Part shown: in pieces, positions 26,101 through 34,682 of the stretch
Numbering within the stretch: position 1 is the stretch's first letter
Layout of the letters: every line of letters starts with the position of its first letter
Assembly (NCBI GenBank): GCA_026929865.2
Contig: CM049397.1
Span: 930,001-994,000, forward strand
Reading direction: 5' to 3'
DNA: 64,000 nt
Source of the DNA: Hyperoplus lanceolatus
Lineage: Eukaryota; Chordata; Actinopteri; Uranoscopiformes; Ammodytidae
The notes under the pieces: generated by a model
What the model saw: only the letters and a program-made list of their open reading frames with translations
What the model was told of the DNA's origin: nothing
Databases searched by the model: none
Translations under genes and position numbers: made by a program

Positions 26101-29100
26101 TGTCACTAACCACTCTCATGGAGCCGAAAAGAGTCTGTGCCCTCACACTTTCAACACACGGACATGCACTATATTGCGTCCTAATCATTTGACACTTGCA
26201 CGGCCGGCACACGCTAGAAAACAGCTTTACTACAGCTGGCGTCGTAAAAATACTACCAACCGACAAAGTTACTCGTAGCCACTTTAAGTGAAGCAAACAT
26301 TAAAGTATACTTTTTAAAAATATATTTATACAACACTTAAATATAATAATAAAACTCCTTCTTTTGAATAGTGCATTGAAGCATAAAATAATAATATACT
26401 TAAAGTATACTATTAAATAAGTACATAGGCTGTTGATATACTTGGACAAACTTTTAAGACACCTAATACACTTAAAATATACTTTAAGTATAGAAAAATA
26501 CACTATTTTTCACTTGGGATAACAGGCGGAAGGTGATGGTCACCTTCCTCCGTAGGGCCTGGGATTAGATAAGGAAGGTAAACCTCCTGCCACACACACA
26601 CAAAATTGTTGGAAAAGCTTGGAAGAAAAGGGCAGTGTTTCCCACACATAGGCTGTACTCGGGAGGTCCACCCAGACAGATAAAACCAGTATTTCATTAT
26701 ATATAAAATAAGCTGGCCCCACCCCCCGTGTCAAGGCATGTGCGTGACACAGCGATTCACTTCAGACTGAGACACTGTTTACTGTTTCTGAGGTAAGTGA
26801 ACTTGTTTTCCCTCAGGGAAATGGAAAAAAGGAAAGACTGAAAAAACAGTGAACAGTCAGAGAAAAAAAATCATTAGATGGAAGGAGCCGCACAAAACAA
26901 AAAAAACAAACAAAGAAACTGAGTATTTAGTCACTCAACACTCAAACCAATTATTGTGTTTTTGAGCACTGATTACATGTGGCAACTTTGCTACATGAGT
27001 ACTTCGACCCTAACCCCAAGCAGCTAACGCCATACAAATATCCATCCTATATGTTACTGAAACATTTAAAACAAATACAACATGTGAGGTCCAACCAGAA
27101 TCCTGCTCAGATCCTTTCTGAGCAACATGCACCTGCAAAGCACAATATACCTTTAATTACCTTAAAATGATTCAGGATCTGACCCACCATTTTCTAAAGT
27201 AGCTAGGACACATGAGTCAAACTGTATGCTTTGAGCTGCAGATATGCCTTATAAGGAAAAGCTTTGGACACCACACAAGCAGACAGTGATATGCAAAGAT
27301 TGTGGGTGTTTTCAGTGGCTTCGATTACAGACAGGATAATTGTAGATATGCAGAATGGCTGTGTGTAATAAGACTATGCTGTTGCAGGAAGATCCAGGCC
27401 ATGGACAAGATAAACATGCCATTTGCAGTAGGCCTACACATTGTTTTTCAAAGACGGACAACAAAAAACAATCCCCCTTAATGTTTTTTTACATTTATTT
27501 TCATAGTGTTTCTCTGTTCGTCAAGGCCTGTGTTGCTGGTGTTAAATCTAAAAGTGTGACAGTGACAGCATGATTGACAGCAGTATGCAGCACCATCTAA
27601 TCTGATCTGAGTCCAGTGCGCTGAAAGCTGTCTGCATCATTACTGTTGGCAGCTAATCAAATGAAATATTGTATTTAAATGTCGTAAATGTGGAGTTCAT
27701 GCCCCAATCTTAGCACTTGAGCAAGCTTTTGATGGCTTGTGTTGCTGCTGCCCTGTACAAAGCTGTACAATCTATGCTGGAACCATTAATGTCAGTAATA
27801 CTCATTTCTGTGCACCATCAGGTGCACTTTGTGGCTATGCATCATCTACAACAGGGGTGGCCACTAGGTTGATCGCGGTCGATCGCGAGGGTAGTGTGGG
27901 TCGATCGCGTGGCATTCTTTAAAAAAATAATAATTATTTAATTTAATTTTCTATTTTTTTTACTATGAAAGAGCGAACGAGCCGTGCGAGCATGCGCCGA
28001 CGTTCGGTGGAGGGAGAGAGGACACCACTTTCTAATTTGACAGTGAGCTAACCAAAGCTAATCCAAGTCAAGGAAGTGGAGAGGCTTCTGCACTGTGACA
28101 CATTCTACTATGTAAAATACAGCCAGAGAGAGGAAGACTGTTCACACAAACAGACCACCACATATTCTAGTGCAGGGGTGTCCAAACTACTAAACTTTTT
28201 TGCATTTCTTAGTTAACCCACTAGTGCAGGGGTGTCAAAACTGATTGATTGGCCCGTGGCACATTTTAAAAATATGATGTAATATGGCCCTTTTAATTTT
28301 TAAATAATTTAAATGCACTCATTATATTACAGAGAAATATGTCCCATAAAAGAAAAAGAGCACCAAGCCCATCCCAGAGGACCCTGCATAATATTTTATT
28401 TTAAATTAATATTATTATGGAAAATCTATGTGTCCTTCTCCAATAGCTTCTAATTCATCTGACACAGTGTTTACATTTTTATTTCATATAAAATTCTTCA
28501 GCTTTAGCCTCTTAATTTTCCTCTCAAAGTGCACCAGATTCATGCATTTCACTTTAAAAACTTTAAAAAATCTCCGGGGGGGCATACCCCCGGACCCCCC
28601 TTAGAGGGGCGGGATCTCGGCTGGCTACTATTTTCACCCAGCTGGACATTGGACGCAAAAGCAGAAAACACTGGGTGTATCAATGGCATTTAACAAGAGG
28701 GAGAATGTATCTGTTTAATGTGCAAGTAAAGTGTTGCCGTGAAGAAGGATTACAATTTACGAAGACACTATGAAACTAAACATCAGAGCAGCTATGTTCT
28801 GATAAATGTGTTATTTTTGCAAAGTGGCCTGGCCCTTCGTAGATTTTTCTGTATGTGGCCCTCAGTGAAAATTCAATTCTGCACACATTTTTCCTCTTAA
28901 CTGAGAACTGTACCATACAGAACAGAACCGTGACTTAAAAACCAAGGTACGTACCGAACCGTGACTTTTGACCCCTTATAGTGGGTGGTAGCTCACTTTG
29001 ACTTGGTCATTTTAAAAGTAGCTCACAAGCTGAAAAACAGTGGCCACCCCTGATCTACAATGTATAATATATGCTCATTTATATTACAGCCACTTATGTG

Positions 29101-31133
29101 ATATGAAGTAATGTAATCAGAAACTGCTATGGACAGAGGGTTGTAGCTAACAAGCTGCTTATCAGTGCTGAGAAAACCAACCTAGAGACAGTCTTGGCAT
29201 ACATTCGCTCTCTTTTTGTTAAAAGGAGAAACGTGCTACTATATTGGTAGGACACATTTAACAAATACATCTGCATATCTACAATAGAAGAGTATTATAG
29301 CCCTGTATTGACACTGTATGCCTCACGGAGAAAAAAAAGAGAACAGTTCCGCTAATGCTAATAATAACATTGCAGTGTGTTAGGTTAATATATATTTAAA
29401 ATGTATTTGACGTTCAAGGCAAAAGCTATTTTGTTATCATGGGTCTCAGTTTTCTTCCCTAAATAATGGTATGCCAATTTGTTCCAAATGCAAGGTGGAT
29501 AAGGCATATAGCCTGTGTCAGGGAAGCTTACAGAACATTTTTAACTGGCTTATTTTCTCCCCAAAACAATACATTGAATTAACAAATGTAGATACGCATA
29601 TAGGTTTCACAAACTGTCTTTAAGATATCACAACTGGGAGAGCTCAAAGCAGGTGTCCAGTCTTGCTCCAATTGCAATTCCAAAGTACAAATCAGGCAAC
29701 AGGCCCATGTGCTCCTCTCCTCAGCCTCTTAACTGAATGAGACCATGTTCCACTTACTGAGCTCATGTTACGTTATGCATGTCTGAGTGATGAAGGTGCT
29801 TTGGTTTAGACATTTTGTTGATTCATCAATGTTTCAAGGGAAATGTAACTGTCTAACTCAGACTGCCAAAGACTCATGTTAGCGCCATGGTTATGCAATT
29901 ATTATTGTAAAACATACATGAAATTCTTAACTTCTCCTTTAATGTGAGTATTTCCTATAGCCTATTTATTAATCTGATGAGATCCTCAGCTAAATCTCTT
30001 TAGGTTGAGGGTTGTTGCCAATGACCAGCAATCTGAAGACGTCACAGTGGTTAAGACCTTGTGATGGGCATTCTGTTTTCTGAAATGCAAACACAACACT
30101 AACTATTTGTCAATTTAGTAATAAAATAAGTATAGTTAGCTCCAGCCTGAATTAAGTATCTAGGTTATTTACCGGGAAAACAACCTTCCGTTTGATACAT
30201 CAAACATTGGCATGCAGGTTACAGTAGGCTATATCAATGTGATTTGAAGTGGATTAGTCGTTTTTTTTTATCTAGAGAGCAGATTTTATAAACACACTAC
30301 GTTTTCACTTTTGATGATCCTCCTTTAAAATGCCAAAGTGACTGGCACCGACGTGATGCTAAATTACAACAGCAAACAGTAGCCCCAGCCTACAATATAT
30401 GTGATAGGTTAATTATCAAATGACTTTTATCCGTTTATAAATAACGATAGGGGGTATTGAAATCGACATTACCTTCAGTGTTATAGATGTTTTGTAGGAT
30501 GTCGTCAAAGTCCAAATGATCCTCTCTAAAGAAATGATATGTTCTAATGTTGAAGTCAGCCATCAGGTGATACACTCCCTCCAGAGTGAAGTAGCAGTTC
30601 CGCTGCTCCTTGTCGTCTTCATAGACCAGCAGTGCGCTCTTCCAGCTGAAGTGCTCAAACATCGCGCTGAACGTCTCAGCCATCTTCACGTAGGACGGAG
30701 CGATGCGGGTCAGGTGAGAGTATTCGCTGTGCTTGTTGCTGAAGCCGGCGGCCAGGGCACCTGCTGAGATGACCGGGATGTTCCAGTGAGACGCCAGCCT
30801 CACCACCGCGGCCGCCTCGTACTCGCACACTGGACCCAGGATCAGGTCCGGCTTTCGGACACACGACCTGTCCACTAACAGGTAAAGCGCATCATTGACA
30901 CAGTCGGAGGTTTCAAAGTGGATGTTGAAGTGGAACCCGGAGAACTGTCCTCCGTCAGTCTGCAGCCTCTGCAGTGCGTAACGGATCGCCGGTGCCACTC
31001 TTGTATAGGAGAAGAGGTAAGAGTTATTCTGTGGCAAAAATACCAAAACATCTATGTCCTCGGTGATGGTGTTTGTCATAACTGGGTTCAGGACCATCAA
31101 AAAGTACACACACGGTGTGCTGAAATATAGCAT
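765..31133 (-). CDS. npr3: npr3, natriuretic peptide receptor 3 (clearance receptor), 5' part, runs off the left edge
   Basis: Single-pass receptor that binds natriuretic peptides at the plasma membrane and removes them by internalisation; the family lacks the guanylate cyclase domain of NPR1/NPR2. Three exons join in phase (661 + 123 + 176 bp = 320 codons): 30473-31133, 4357-4479, about 765-940. What is seen: a hydrophobic signal peptide at residues about 1-20, then the periplasmic-binding-protein-like ectodomain with the family motifs [51 protein letters not shown] and [15 protein letters not shown] [10 protein letters not shown]. Cysteines 78, 91, 103 and 180 and N-glycosylation sequons near residues 36 and 257 are visible. 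The membrane span and short cytoplasmic tail would be in exons off the left edge. Intron 1 is about 26 kb and full of transposons. The fish-specific paralogue NPR-D is an alternative, but proximity to pdzd2 favours npr3. Confidence in the family is very high. Confidence 0.93.
997..2285 (-). mobile_element. L2-type LINE, 5'-truncated, decayed
   Basis: On the minus strand it reads the reverse-transcriptase motif [14 protein letters not shown] at about 2200 and YADDTQL at about 2080-2095 in a shifted frame. Further on comes the C-terminal block [20 protein letters not shown] and [17 protein letters not shown] (1530-1750). It ends with the typical L2 3' tail, in which TCACTTTGGATAAAAGTG is followed by short ATTTAA units. 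Frameshifts and stops make it inactive. A small DNA element is inserted at 1271-1437. Confidence 0.85.
1271..1437. mobile_element. short DNA transposon of the TAGCCTGG family inside the LINE
   Basis: Begins TAGCCTG and ends CCAGGCTA. It is flanked by CCGTTTGGG (1262-1270) and CCATTTGGG (1438-1446), a 9-bp target duplication with one mismatch. The interior is related to 51350-51510 in reverse orientation. Confidence 0.75.
2705..3795. mobile_element. hAT-superfamily non-autonomous element
   Basis: Terminal repeats start CAGTGTTGGGAA on both ends, and a perfect 8-bp target duplication CTTACCAC sits at 2697-2704 and 3796-3803. The 1091-bp interior has no transposase, only sub-terminal AGTAATTAGTTA and ACGGCGTTA repeats. 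Confidence 0.92.
3823..3910. repeat. AAGATTCAAGA / CTTTATTTATCCCC repeat end
   Basis: Short direct repeats of AAGATTCAAG followed by CTTTATTTATCCCCAGGGGG, a common end of dispersed fish repeats. Class not certain. Confidence 0.5.
4357..4479 (-). CDS. npr3: npr3 exon 2
   Basis: A 123-bp exon flanked by TTTTCCTGCAG (acceptor, AG at 4481-4480) and a GTAAAG donor (GT at 4356-4355). The split codon G|TG reads V, then [18 protein letters not shown] and later [13 protein letters not shown], matching the receptor's second lobe. The NAT at about residue 257 is an N-glycosylation sequon. It lies about 26 kb downstream of exon 1. It is too short to stand out as an open reading frame, but homology and phase fit exactly. 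Confidence 0.92.
4600..6300. repeat. old dispersed repeat block with internal duplications
   Basis: A 170-bp unit (5256-5433) recurs at 5944-6115 with about 90% identity by eye. Another part (4610-5000) recurs at 8370-8895. Phrases such as ggcgccccct are frequent. A GC-rich hairpin with repeated gcccttctcgggcttggccc (about 6165 and 6254) closes the block. No coding capacity recognised. Confidence 0.65.
6675..8216. mobile_element. hAT element with a nested second DNA transposon
   Basis: Ends are CAGGGATTCCCAAAG and, reversed, CAGCGCTTCCCAACC, flanked by a perfect 8-bp duplication CTGTAGAG (6667-6674, 8217-8224). It interrupts the repeat block that continues on both sides. Inside it, 6784-7691 is a separate element. 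Confidence 0.88.
6784..7691. mobile_element. nested TA-site DNA transposon with an acidic coding remnant
   Basis: Inverted ends TTGGTTCAGTATAAGA and TTGGTCCGAGTATAAGA are each bordered by TA (6782-6783, 7692-7693), as for Tc1/mariner/pogo elements. Positions 7383-7505 read an acidic tail, [20 protein letters not shown] followed by [17 protein letters not shown] and a stop; polyadenylation-like AATAAA motifs follow near 7610. Tails of this sort occur on pogo-type transposases, but the call is inferred. Confidence 0.6.
8225..8900. repeat. continuation of the dispersed repeat block
   Basis: Resumes the sequence cut at 6674 and repeats 4610-5000 (for example gtgtgggaggag and taagccccgcccc). The frames here are chance openings. 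Confidence 0.6.
9396..9744 (-). mobile_element. tRNA-derived SINE, near full length
   Basis: On the minus strand the head GGGGCGACTGTGGCTCAGG contains an A-box, and GGTTCGGTCCC resembles a B-box. The body runs TGTTGTGTCCTTGGGCAAGA and ends AAAGTGCTTTGAGTC near 9430. The same family lies at 50959-51303, 42680-42945, 57409-57671 and, partly, 21072-21243 and 40392-40436. Confidence 0.85.
9745..10226. other. npr3 intron 1, fragments only
   Basis: Contains a piece rich in atcgatac/gatacgatac (about 10080-10125), typical of an old DNA-transposon end. Nothing else recognised. Confidence 0.5.
10227..11244. mobile_element. DNA transposon with GGGTGTATTCACAC ends
   Basis: A 17-bp inverted repeat, GGGTGTATTCACACATG, lies at both ends, with a possible 3-bp duplication ACA. 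The first 160 bp recur in reverse at 38112-38264. No transposase seen; 3-bp duplications suggest PIF/Harbinger, unproved. Confidence 0.8.
11245..13426. other. npr3 intron 1, no feature recognised
   Basis: About 2.2 kb of AT-rich sequence without clear repeats, terminal inverted repeats or coding signal. Confidence 0.5.
13427..14250. mobile_element. left part of a hAT element of the TAGGGCTGTCAA family
   Basis: Starts TAGGGCTGTCAAGCGATTAA, like the ends of the complete element at 50273-52637. A matching right end was not found, so the right boundary is a guess. A (CA)n tract lies at 13673-13690. Confidence 0.5.
14680..14886. repeat. end of a CCTCATTTAT DNA repeat
   Basis: Ends ...TTGATAAATGAGGCCCC. 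The same kind of end, opposite orientation, starts at 22558 (GGGGCCTCATTTATAAAG). Interior rich in gcgta motifs. Confidence 0.45.
15649..16857. mobile_element. insertion 1 in the long hAT copy, 6-bp duplication
   Basis: Ends are CATAGCTGTCAAGTCTCAC and, reversed, CAGGGCTGCCAAGTTTCAC, flanked by TTACGG (15643-15648, 16858-16863). The second hAT copy keeps the empty site cattacggtgtcagc at about 25559. The 6-bp duplication and CAGGGCTG ends suit a hAT6-like element. Confidence 0.85.
17226..18632. mobile_element. insertion 2 in the long hAT copy, 5-bp duplication
   Basis: Ends are CAGGGCTGTACAGTGCGAC and, reversed, CAGGGCTGTACGCTTATTT, flanked by TCGTG (17221-17225, 18633-18637). The empty site aataatcgtgattatc remains in the other copy at about 25914. 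Consistent with a hAT5-like element. Confidence 0.85.
18986..19910. mobile_element. tandem pair of TAGCCTGG-family elements
   Basis: Two related units (18986-19318 and 19319-19910) begin TAGCCTGGCTCCGCCCGCC and carry ccaattacagca and ttctgtacaaatgaaatgaa near their right ends. The pair is flanked by CAAGACACC (18977-18985) and CAAGACACA (19911-19919), a 9-bp duplication with one mismatch. The second unit holds an extra block also present at 23395-23720. Confidence 0.8.
20060..20131. repeat. (TTA)n microsatellite, about 24 units
   Basis: Uninterrupted TTA repeat; translates to polyleucine in one frame by chance. Confidence 0.97.
20338..20670. mobile_element. Tc1-like MITE, internally deleted
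   Basis: Starts CACTCAACAAAAATATAAAC after TA and contains the same end sequence as the element at 43444-44309; its right half is cut off after ggattatctcagcaaagca. A 21-bp unit, ataaaaggccactctgaa plus 3, is duplicated near 20590. Confidence 0.8.
20903..21075. repeat. minisatellite, about 66-bp unit, three copies
   Basis: Starts acttcagtaagg at about 20906, 20971 and 21039; each copy has agtatactaatagttta. Confidence 0.8.
21072..21243 (-). mobile_element. partial tRNA-derived SINE
   Basis: The minus strand shows a degenerate tRNA-like head with GGTTCGATCCC and the body end TGGGATTTATCTG. It is more diverged than the other copies. Confidence 0.55.
21880..22018. repeat. tandem repeat with ttagaactatacttaagc
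   Basis: Two and a half copies of a roughly 65-bp unit (ctcaaacat... ttagaactatacttaagc). Confidence 0.7.
22020..22200. repeat. ends of two further DNA repeats
   Basis: CAGTAATTTTCGGACTATAA follows TA at 22019 (common pogo-like fish repeat end), and TAGGGATGGGC starts at about 22104 with tcgagtactcgagta. Neither partner end was found. Confidence 0.45.
22874..24166. mobile_element. hAT element (CAGTGGTTTT family) with nested TAGCCTGG element
   Basis: Ends are CAGTGGTTTTAAAACTGTG and, reversed, CAGGGGTTTTCAAAGTGTG, with a perfect 8-bp duplication GTCTATGG (22866-22873, 24167-24174). It contains the KRKRAPSP relic shared with 1-420 and 28300. Confidence 0.92.
23220..23776. mobile_element. TAGCCTGG-family element, 9-bp duplication
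   Basis: TAGCCTGG...CCAGGCTA flanked by a perfect CCAGATTCA (23211-23219, 23777-23785). Reverse-oriented relative of 19319-19910. Confidence 0.9.
24454..24801 (+). other. coding-like relic, [19 protein letters not shown]
   Basis: From the ATG at 24668 it reads [20 protein letters not shown], a lysine-rich start that looks like an eroded transposon protein. Whether it belongs to the surrounding outer element is unknown. No domain recognised. Confidence 0.3.
24893..25955. mobile_element. hAT element (TAGGGCTGGG family), short uninterrupted copy
   Basis: Same ends as 14956-18669; perfect 8-bp duplication CCTCATCG (24885-24892, 25956-25963). It serves as the empty-site reference for both insertions in the long copy. 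Confidence 0.93.
26027..26128. repeat. long imperfect hairpin
   Basis: GCTCCATGAGAG...TGACAC...GCATCAACT is repeated in inverted order across a 30-base loop. Probably the core of a small foldback element. Confidence 0.6.
26521..27851. other. npr3 intron 1, nothing recognised
   Basis: Mostly unique-looking AT-rich sequence without coding signal or element ends. Confidence 0.5.
27852..29052. mobile_element. hAT element (CAGGGGTGGCCAC family) with decayed transposase N-terminus
   Basis: Ends are CAGGGGTGGCCACTAGG and, reversed, CAGGGGTGGCCACTGTT, with a perfect 8-bp duplication ATCTACAA (27844-27851, 29053-29060). Two further hAT-like ends (caggggtgtc) begin near 28174 and 28225. At 28690-28800 the plus strand reads ECICLMCK, a stop, then [18 protein letters not shown]: a BED-like zinc finger (C-x2-C ... 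H-x4-H) of the hAT transposases related to domesticated GTF2IRD2/ZBED-type genes. Confidence 0.85.
29061..30470. other. npr3 intron 1, 5' end
   Basis: AT-rich sequence downstream of exon 1. No repeats or coding signal recognised. Confidence 0.5.
30473..31133 (-). CDS. npr3: npr3 exon 1 (start codon, signal peptide, N-terminal half of ligand-binding domain)
   Basis: The ATG at 31133-31131 opens a frame of 220 codons plus one base and ends at the donor GAAG|GTAATG (GT at 30472-30471). The open frame continues upstream without an ATG only to about 31157, so the ATG starting [10 protein letters not shown] is chosen; it gives a good signal peptide of about 20 residues ([20 protein letters not shown]). 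Residues 27-45 match the first beta strand and loop of natriuretic receptors; 95-145 carry the GPVCEYEAA and SAGALAAGF motifs; 167-187 carry [21 protein letters not shown] in a slightly longer run. Phase 1 at the 3' end matches exon 2. Confidence 0.95.
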
Positions 31134-31690
31134 GATGCCACTTTCCACGTCCCACAAACAATGTTTGATTGATGTCCTTCAAATGGTTCTTTTCCCAAGT
31201 TGGCTCCACCTGGCAGAGTACATATAGCTGTGACCAGAAAGCCCTCCGCTGTTAGTACAATGACTTAATGGTAAATAACTATGTTTGTCTTTTAAAGAAG
31301 CGAATCTGCCAAAATGTATGTGTTTTATTTTGCATTGAGAGTTCCTTCGAAGGCTTCTGAACCTGCTCTAGATATTATCTCAACAGTTGATCCTGTCACG
31401 CTCGGCGATCGTTCCAGCTCGGCCAGCAGCCACCACACACGCTGGCTACGGCCTGGAGTTTTGAAGCATCTTTTCAGGATTATTCCTGCGTCATCGGAGC
31501 GCTGCCCACCTCCTTCTTAAAGCTACACCGCTGCCCAACTCACAATGAAGCTCTTTAACACACTATGAGCTGGTGGAATTATGGTTCTGTAAGCCTCAAA
31601 CAACTAATAGGCCTACCCAACCTTCTCCTGTGTTTTATGCATTATTTCATGGAACATCTAGAAAGTTATTGCTGCTGTCCAAAACAATGT
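31134..31690 (-). promoter_or_regulatory. npr3 5' flank / probable 5' UTR and promoter
   Basis: The 560 bases upstream of the npr3 ATG are among the few here without an obvious transposon. On the minus strand a CTATATG stretch (around 31221-31228) lies about 90 bases before the ATG and could be a weak TATA element. A moderately GC-rich part lies at about 31390-31510. No strong CpG island or clear initiator can be called by eye. Assigning it as promoter rests on position. Confidence 0.35.
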
Positions 31691-31693
31691 TAA

Positions 31694-31893
31694 AGGCATA
31701 CTAGGTCATTCTGGAGAAGGTTTGTTGACAAATCACTTTTTTTCAAATCTTTTGTCCCCCCCCCAAAAAAAAAATCCCCAGCGCTCACACAGTAGGCATA
31801 CGGACGGGTAGCAGATTGTGAGGAGATATTCACTGATTTTGACAAAAAAATTATTTATCAACAAACATTCTCGAGATTTGCCTAGTATGCCTT
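31694..31893. mobile_element. 200-bp MITE with TTAA target duplication
   Basis: AGGCATACTAGG...CCTAGTATGCCTT between TTAA sites (31690-31693, 31894-31897). TTAA duplications are typical of piggyBac and Kolobok groups. Confidence 0.85.
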
Positions 31894-32589
31894 TTAATGT
31901 GATGATGTATTTGATCTTGGGGCCATTGGCAAATTGAGCAGCGCATTTCTTTGGAGAAACGTGGCTGTGGAAGTGCTGTGGAATTTAATTTCACATTGTA
32001 GTGATGTCAAATAATCGACATATTCACACAAAAAAACACAAACTGAACGAATATTAATAATTACAGACACATGTATTGATATATGCAATAAAAACGTCTT
32101 ATTTGGGTGAAAACTACAGAAGAAAGACCATTGTTTATTCTTACAAAATAATTCTGTTGGATTTCACACATGTACAATGAGCTGGAAGGGAATAGTTCAG
32201 GTCTGATCCATCTAACTGATCTGTTACTATTTAGCCATGTGGTCAAAGGGGAGACACTTCAAAAGACTGCAGGTTATGAGCAGATAGGTTGCTTGTTCCC
32301 CCAATATTATTATTTTTTATTTCATAGGGACAGAATGTTAATTAACATCAGTATCAAAACTACAAGAGTTAAACTTGCCCGAGATAGCAAGAATGCTAAA
32401 TTCCATCTGTAGTCCCTATAGGAGACAACAACAGAAAGTGACGATAAACAAATACAATGCAAATACACTAGTAGAAAAGAGAAGATAAATATTGCAATAC
32501 GTCTGGCTTAAAGTGATAAAAGTTCTGATCTGCCTTGAGCTGTTGTTTAGGATGGTTTCTTAAATGTGGAATATGTAGGACACTCCTGA

Positions 32590-33052
32590 GGCCTGTTTCA
32601 GGTAGCTGGTTTTGAGGCAACCCAGAGTTTGTTCGCTCTGAGTTAGTGGAAACTCTCGGTTTTCCGTTTCAAGAAGCAGGTTCAGCGCAACCGAGAGTCA
32701 GTTACTGCGGCAACATACGCCGTGGGTCTAACCTGCTCGGGAGGTGGTTAGACCTACCCTGAGTTTGTTTTCACTTTACGCTGCAGCTCCGACTGAAGAA
32801 AGAGTGTCACTGTCACACGCGTCCCTGTACAGTTTGAAGCAAAATCACTCCATAGAAATCTCCATCAGGATGTTTTTATCATTTCCTGATGATTTTACGT
32901 TTGATCGATCATTTATCTGATCAGTAGCCTTGTTCTCAGCCCGTTCATATGCGGCCACCTTACACATCGTGACAACCCTGCGCTCTGAGTTGACCAACTC
33001 AGAGAGCAGGATTAAACTCAGAGTATGTAAAACCAGCTACCTGAAACAGGCC
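32590..33052. mobile_element. MITE with perfect 24-bp inverted ends
   Basis: GGCCTGTTTCAGGTAGCTGG plus TTTT begins at 32590 and its exact reverse complement ends at 33052. No clear target duplication; the look is PIF/Harbinger-like. Confidence 0.85.
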
Positions 33053-33824
33053 CATGTATGGCAAGTGGAAGGCTGTTCCAGTGTTTAGTTGCCTTTACTG
33101 ACAGCACAGCCCCCTCTAGTGGTGGCCCTGGTGCTAATGCTCCTGTCAACCCTCTGTTCGATAAATTCATTTAAAGGAGGTGAGGCATGCCCATGTATAG
33201 TCCGGCTTTTCTGTATTATAAATACTTTTTTGATTGGCCTTATGTAATATTCTGATATTTTGAAATGCATAACTTTTGATTTTCTTGAGCTGTAAGCCGT
33301 AATTAGATAAATTAAACAAAAAAAGGCCTGACATCTTTCACTTTGTATATGGAATCTGAAATATATGAAAGTTTAACTTTTTTAATTGTAAAAAAGTAGC
33401 AATACTACAATGTTAATATACACCATATTAATGCAAAACTAATGAATGTTTTAGTATTTACAAGGCATCAAATTAGTGTGTGTAATGTGAAAGGGGTCAT
33501 TAATGACATTTAATTAGCCACCAACTCTTCTACTTACGTCAATAGATTGTATGTGTGTAAAATCTGAAGGATCTTAATCCAGAAACTAAGTTGTTAAGTC
33601 AACGTAGTGGAAAAAGTACAAAGTAGTATAACATGGTAAAGTCCAAGTAAGTCAGAAATGCACTCATTTAGAGTGATAGAGTAAATGTAATTAGTACCAT
33701 TCCACCACTGCTCTCTGTGTATGCTGAGACAGCCTGTGGATTGGCCTGGGCTGGGTTCTTTGCCAGCACACCTGAGCAGGCTGAAGTCAGGACACTAGGA
33801 ATAGGCCATGGCAGCTTTCTACAG

Positions 33825-33856
<32 letters not shown>

Positions 33857-34682
33857 CTAACACAGACATTGCTTTTATACTGATTTACGGAATGGCACAT
33901 CCGGACATAAACTTCTATAAATGTGTGGTCTCCCCTATTTTGCACTTACTTTTGAGCCGGTTTGTGACAATGTATTGAACCAACTGTACGGGTCCTCACT
34001 GTATAAGAAATAATGTTGAGTGGAGTTTTATGAAAAAGGCTCAAAAAAGCAGCGTTTATAAACTGCACAGAGGGTCAGTCTTACAGAGTGGCTATATTTT
34101 GTACAATTCCAGAATGAAAAGAACAACATAGTCCTCAGTTCACATTTTCTACTCAAACGGTAGCCTTGCACTTAACATGGCTCATTAAGAATTGCCCCTA
34201 AAGACTTGGTAACCAGAATACACATTTTGTTTCTTGGCCAATTAAGTAGAATTAGTTGACCTCCATGCCAATGTTTTTCCAAAGCTCTCATTTAACTTAA
34301 AATCATTAAATCATTACATGAAAAGTATGAGTATTATACTGAACTGGAAGCACAATTCTGCATCTTTATCTGAAATGTCATCATCACACCAATGAGCACA
34401 ACTTTGAGATATTCTGCAATTATGGTCAGTAGGTTGAACTCAACACCTTGTTATGTAATGAAATATTTTATCTGAGGATTTAGTTTAGTCTGTATGAAAA
34501 AGTTATTAATACATAATGAAATGCTATACAGGCCTGAGGCCTCATGCAACGCCTTTAGAACTGGAATGTGGACTGTGAGCAACAACTTATCAGCCAACAA
34601 TACACTGAGCAAACCCCTGTAACCTGTAATAAGTAGCACATTAATTCCCCTAGTTTTGAAATCACATGTTCTTCTATTACAT
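33053..34682. other. intergenic, no gene
   Basis: A short (CA)n tract at 33832-33857. Otherwise nothing recognised on either strand. Confidence 0.5.

Larger units (their letters stand above)
20321..26520. mobile_element. possible 6.2-kb composite: outer element with ATCCCAAGTGAAAAATA ends
   Basis: The 17-bp sequence ATCCCAAGTGAAAAATA starts at 20321 and is found inverted ending at 26520. Both sub-terminal zones are rich in aagtatactt. Between them lie a Tc1 fragment, minisatellites, two hATs and a TAGCCTGG element. No target duplication was found, so two solo ends are also possible. Confidence 0.5.

Noticed and set aside
31134..31157. Extended npr3 N-terminus without ATG
   Set aside because: The open frame upstream of 31133 contains no ATG; the ATG at 31133 gives a proper signal peptide.
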